The notes beneath the pieces are model-generated. The model did no database searches, had not been told where the DNA came from, and was given only the letters and a program-made list of their open reading frames with translations. Position numbers and translations under genes: made by a program. A stretch of DNA of 5,965 nt, taken from the NCBI GenBank assembly GCA_036258055.1, contig DATAEK010000266.1, positions 1-5,965 of the forward strand, written 5' to 3'. The first letter of the stretch is position 1. The number at the start of each line of letters is the position of its first letter. Source of the DNA: DATAEK01 sp036258055 (GTDB lineage Bacteria; Acidobacteriota; Vicinamibacteria; Vicinamibacterales; 2-12-FULL-66-21). Of this stretch, positions 5,687 through 5,965 are shown piece after piece.

Positions 5687-5689
5687 AGT
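5661..5689 (+). promoter_or_regulatory. Sigma-70-type promoter for the leader ORF and ADOP permease
   Basis: TTGACG (5661-5666), a 17-base spacer, then TAAAGT (5684-5689). The -35 matches the consensus at five of six positions and the spacing is ideal; the -10 is a weaker match. Transcription would start near 5696, just before the GGGAG ribosome binding site (5700-5704) of the leader ORF. Confidence 0.6.
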
Positions 5690-5712
5690 TATGTCGCGCG
5701 GGAGCGTAGCAT

Positions 5713-5775
5713 ATGAATGCGGGTCTGGTTTGCGGGCAGCAGGCTCGGGGGCGCCTGCGGGGTGAGCCCCGATGA
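5713..5775 (+). CDS. Putative 20-codon leader peptide overlapping the permease start
   Basis: The ORF encodes MNAGLVCGQQARGRLRGEPR. It has a Shine-Dalgarno GGGAG at 5700-5704, 8 bases upstream, and follows the predicted transcript start by about 17 bases. Its TGA (5773-5775) overlaps the permease ATG (5772-5774) as ATGA, the same coupling as in the sigma-kinase operon. Four of the 20 residues are Arg. The permease's own ribosome binding site lies inside the end of this ORF and within a small hairpin, so its translation could open the site. It has no recognisable family. It may be a true leader, the stub of a lost upstream gene (a regulator often precedes such permeases) or chance. Confidence 0.4.
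   Translation: MNAGLVCGQQARGRLRGEPR
5759..5770 (+). promoter_or_regulatory. Hairpin covering the permease ribosome binding site
   Basis: GGGG, loop TGAG, then CCCC. The Shine-Dalgarno-like GGTGAG (5761-5766) of the gene starting at 5772 is half in the stem and half in the loop. When folded it would hinder initiation. Ribosomes ending the leader ORF at 5775 would melt it. Confidence 0.4.
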
Positions 5776-5965
5776 CGGCGGTGGGTGAGGTCCCGGGGGC
5801 CTCGGGCCGCGGTCCGCTGACCGTGGTCTCGTGGCTCGACTGGAAGCTGGGCGCGCGTCTGCTGCTGAAATATCCCGCGCTCACGATCATCGGGGGCCTC
5901 TCGCTGGCGGGTGCCATCGCGATTGGGGCGGTCGGCATCGAAGTCGCCGACGAACTGCTGTACAA
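5772..5965 (+). CDS. FtsX-like ABC transporter permease, ADOP type (5' part only)
   Basis: 64 codons are visible and the gene continues beyond the window. After a flexible start (MTAVGEVPGASGRGP) comes VVSWLDWKLGARLLLKYPAL, the cytoplasmic lead-in typical of acidobacterial duplicated orphan permeases. TIIGGLSLAGAIAIGAVGIE, the first membrane helix, follows at about 38-57. Full members are about 800 residues, with two MacB-like periplasmic domains and eight membrane helices, and are often encoded without an adjacent ATPase. The substrate of this group is mostly unknown. An in-frame stop at 5763-5765 rules out a longer N-terminus and supports the ATG at 5772. It has its own promoter, and a leader ORF ends within its start codon. 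The family is recognised by its characteristic opening; the role is inferred from the family. Confidence 0.82.
   Translation, partial: MTAVGEVPGASGRGPLTVVSWLDWKLGARLLLKYPALTIIGGLSLAGAIAIGAVGIEVADELLY

Noticed and set aside
5691..5765. Alternative leader ORF starting at 5691
   Set aside because: Its ATG lies between the -10 box and the predicted transcript start, so it would not be in the mRNA from this promoter. It also has no upstream ribosome binding site and ends before the permease without overlap.
5654..5965. Minus-strand open frame of 103 codons at the right edge
   Set aside because: It is antisense to the ADOP permease start and its leader, and its composition is that of a shadow.

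Overview
The window is GC-rich and tightly packed. It looks like a chromosomal fragment from an acidobacterium, possibly of the Vicinamibacteria type. This is inferred from three gene families that are abundant there: an ECF sigma factor of the acidobacterial/planctomycete type, a membrane Ser/Thr kinase with a TolB-like beta-propeller sensor, and an FtsX-like permease of the ADOP type. No rRNA, tRNA, CRISPR array, insertion sequence or integrase was found.

Layout. Positions 1-815 hold no intact gene. They contain minus-strand gene remnants: the middle of a short-chain dehydrogenase/reductase (66-284), the start of a small membrane protein that runs out of frame into it (244-456), and a piece of an AraC-type helix-turn-helix domain (574-684). 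A perfect hairpin/dyad lies at 523-542. Positions 816-4273, minus strand, form a two-gene operon: an ECF sigma factor (3707-4273) followed by a 964-residue receptor-like Ser/Thr kinase (816-3710). The two are joined by a 4-base ATGA stop/start overlap. Positions 4274-4392 are a divergent intergenic region. Positions 4393-5465, plus strand, hold a 161-residue exported protein of unknown function and, 6 bases later, an exported TolB-like PD40 protein that is split by a one-base frameshift near 5004-5010. After a 7-bp hairpin (5479-5499) and a spacer comes a well-formed sigma-70-type promoter (5661-5689). It is overlapped by repeated ACGCA elements and followed by a 20-codon leader ORF (5713-5775). 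The stop of that ORF overlaps the start of an ADOP-type permease (5772 to the window edge).

How the parts may work together (inference). The kinase probably senses an envelope signal with its extracytoplasmic propeller and signals to its co-translated sigma factor. In the sigma factor, region 2.2 carries Ala-Pro-Thr-Ala where classical ECF factors have an acidic patch, so phosphorylation by the partner kinase is a plausible switch. The divergent exported proteins are candidate targets or partners, but nothing in the sequence proves this. The permease at the right edge appears to be an independent unit whose translation may be controlled by its leader ORF and by a small hairpin over its ribosome binding site.
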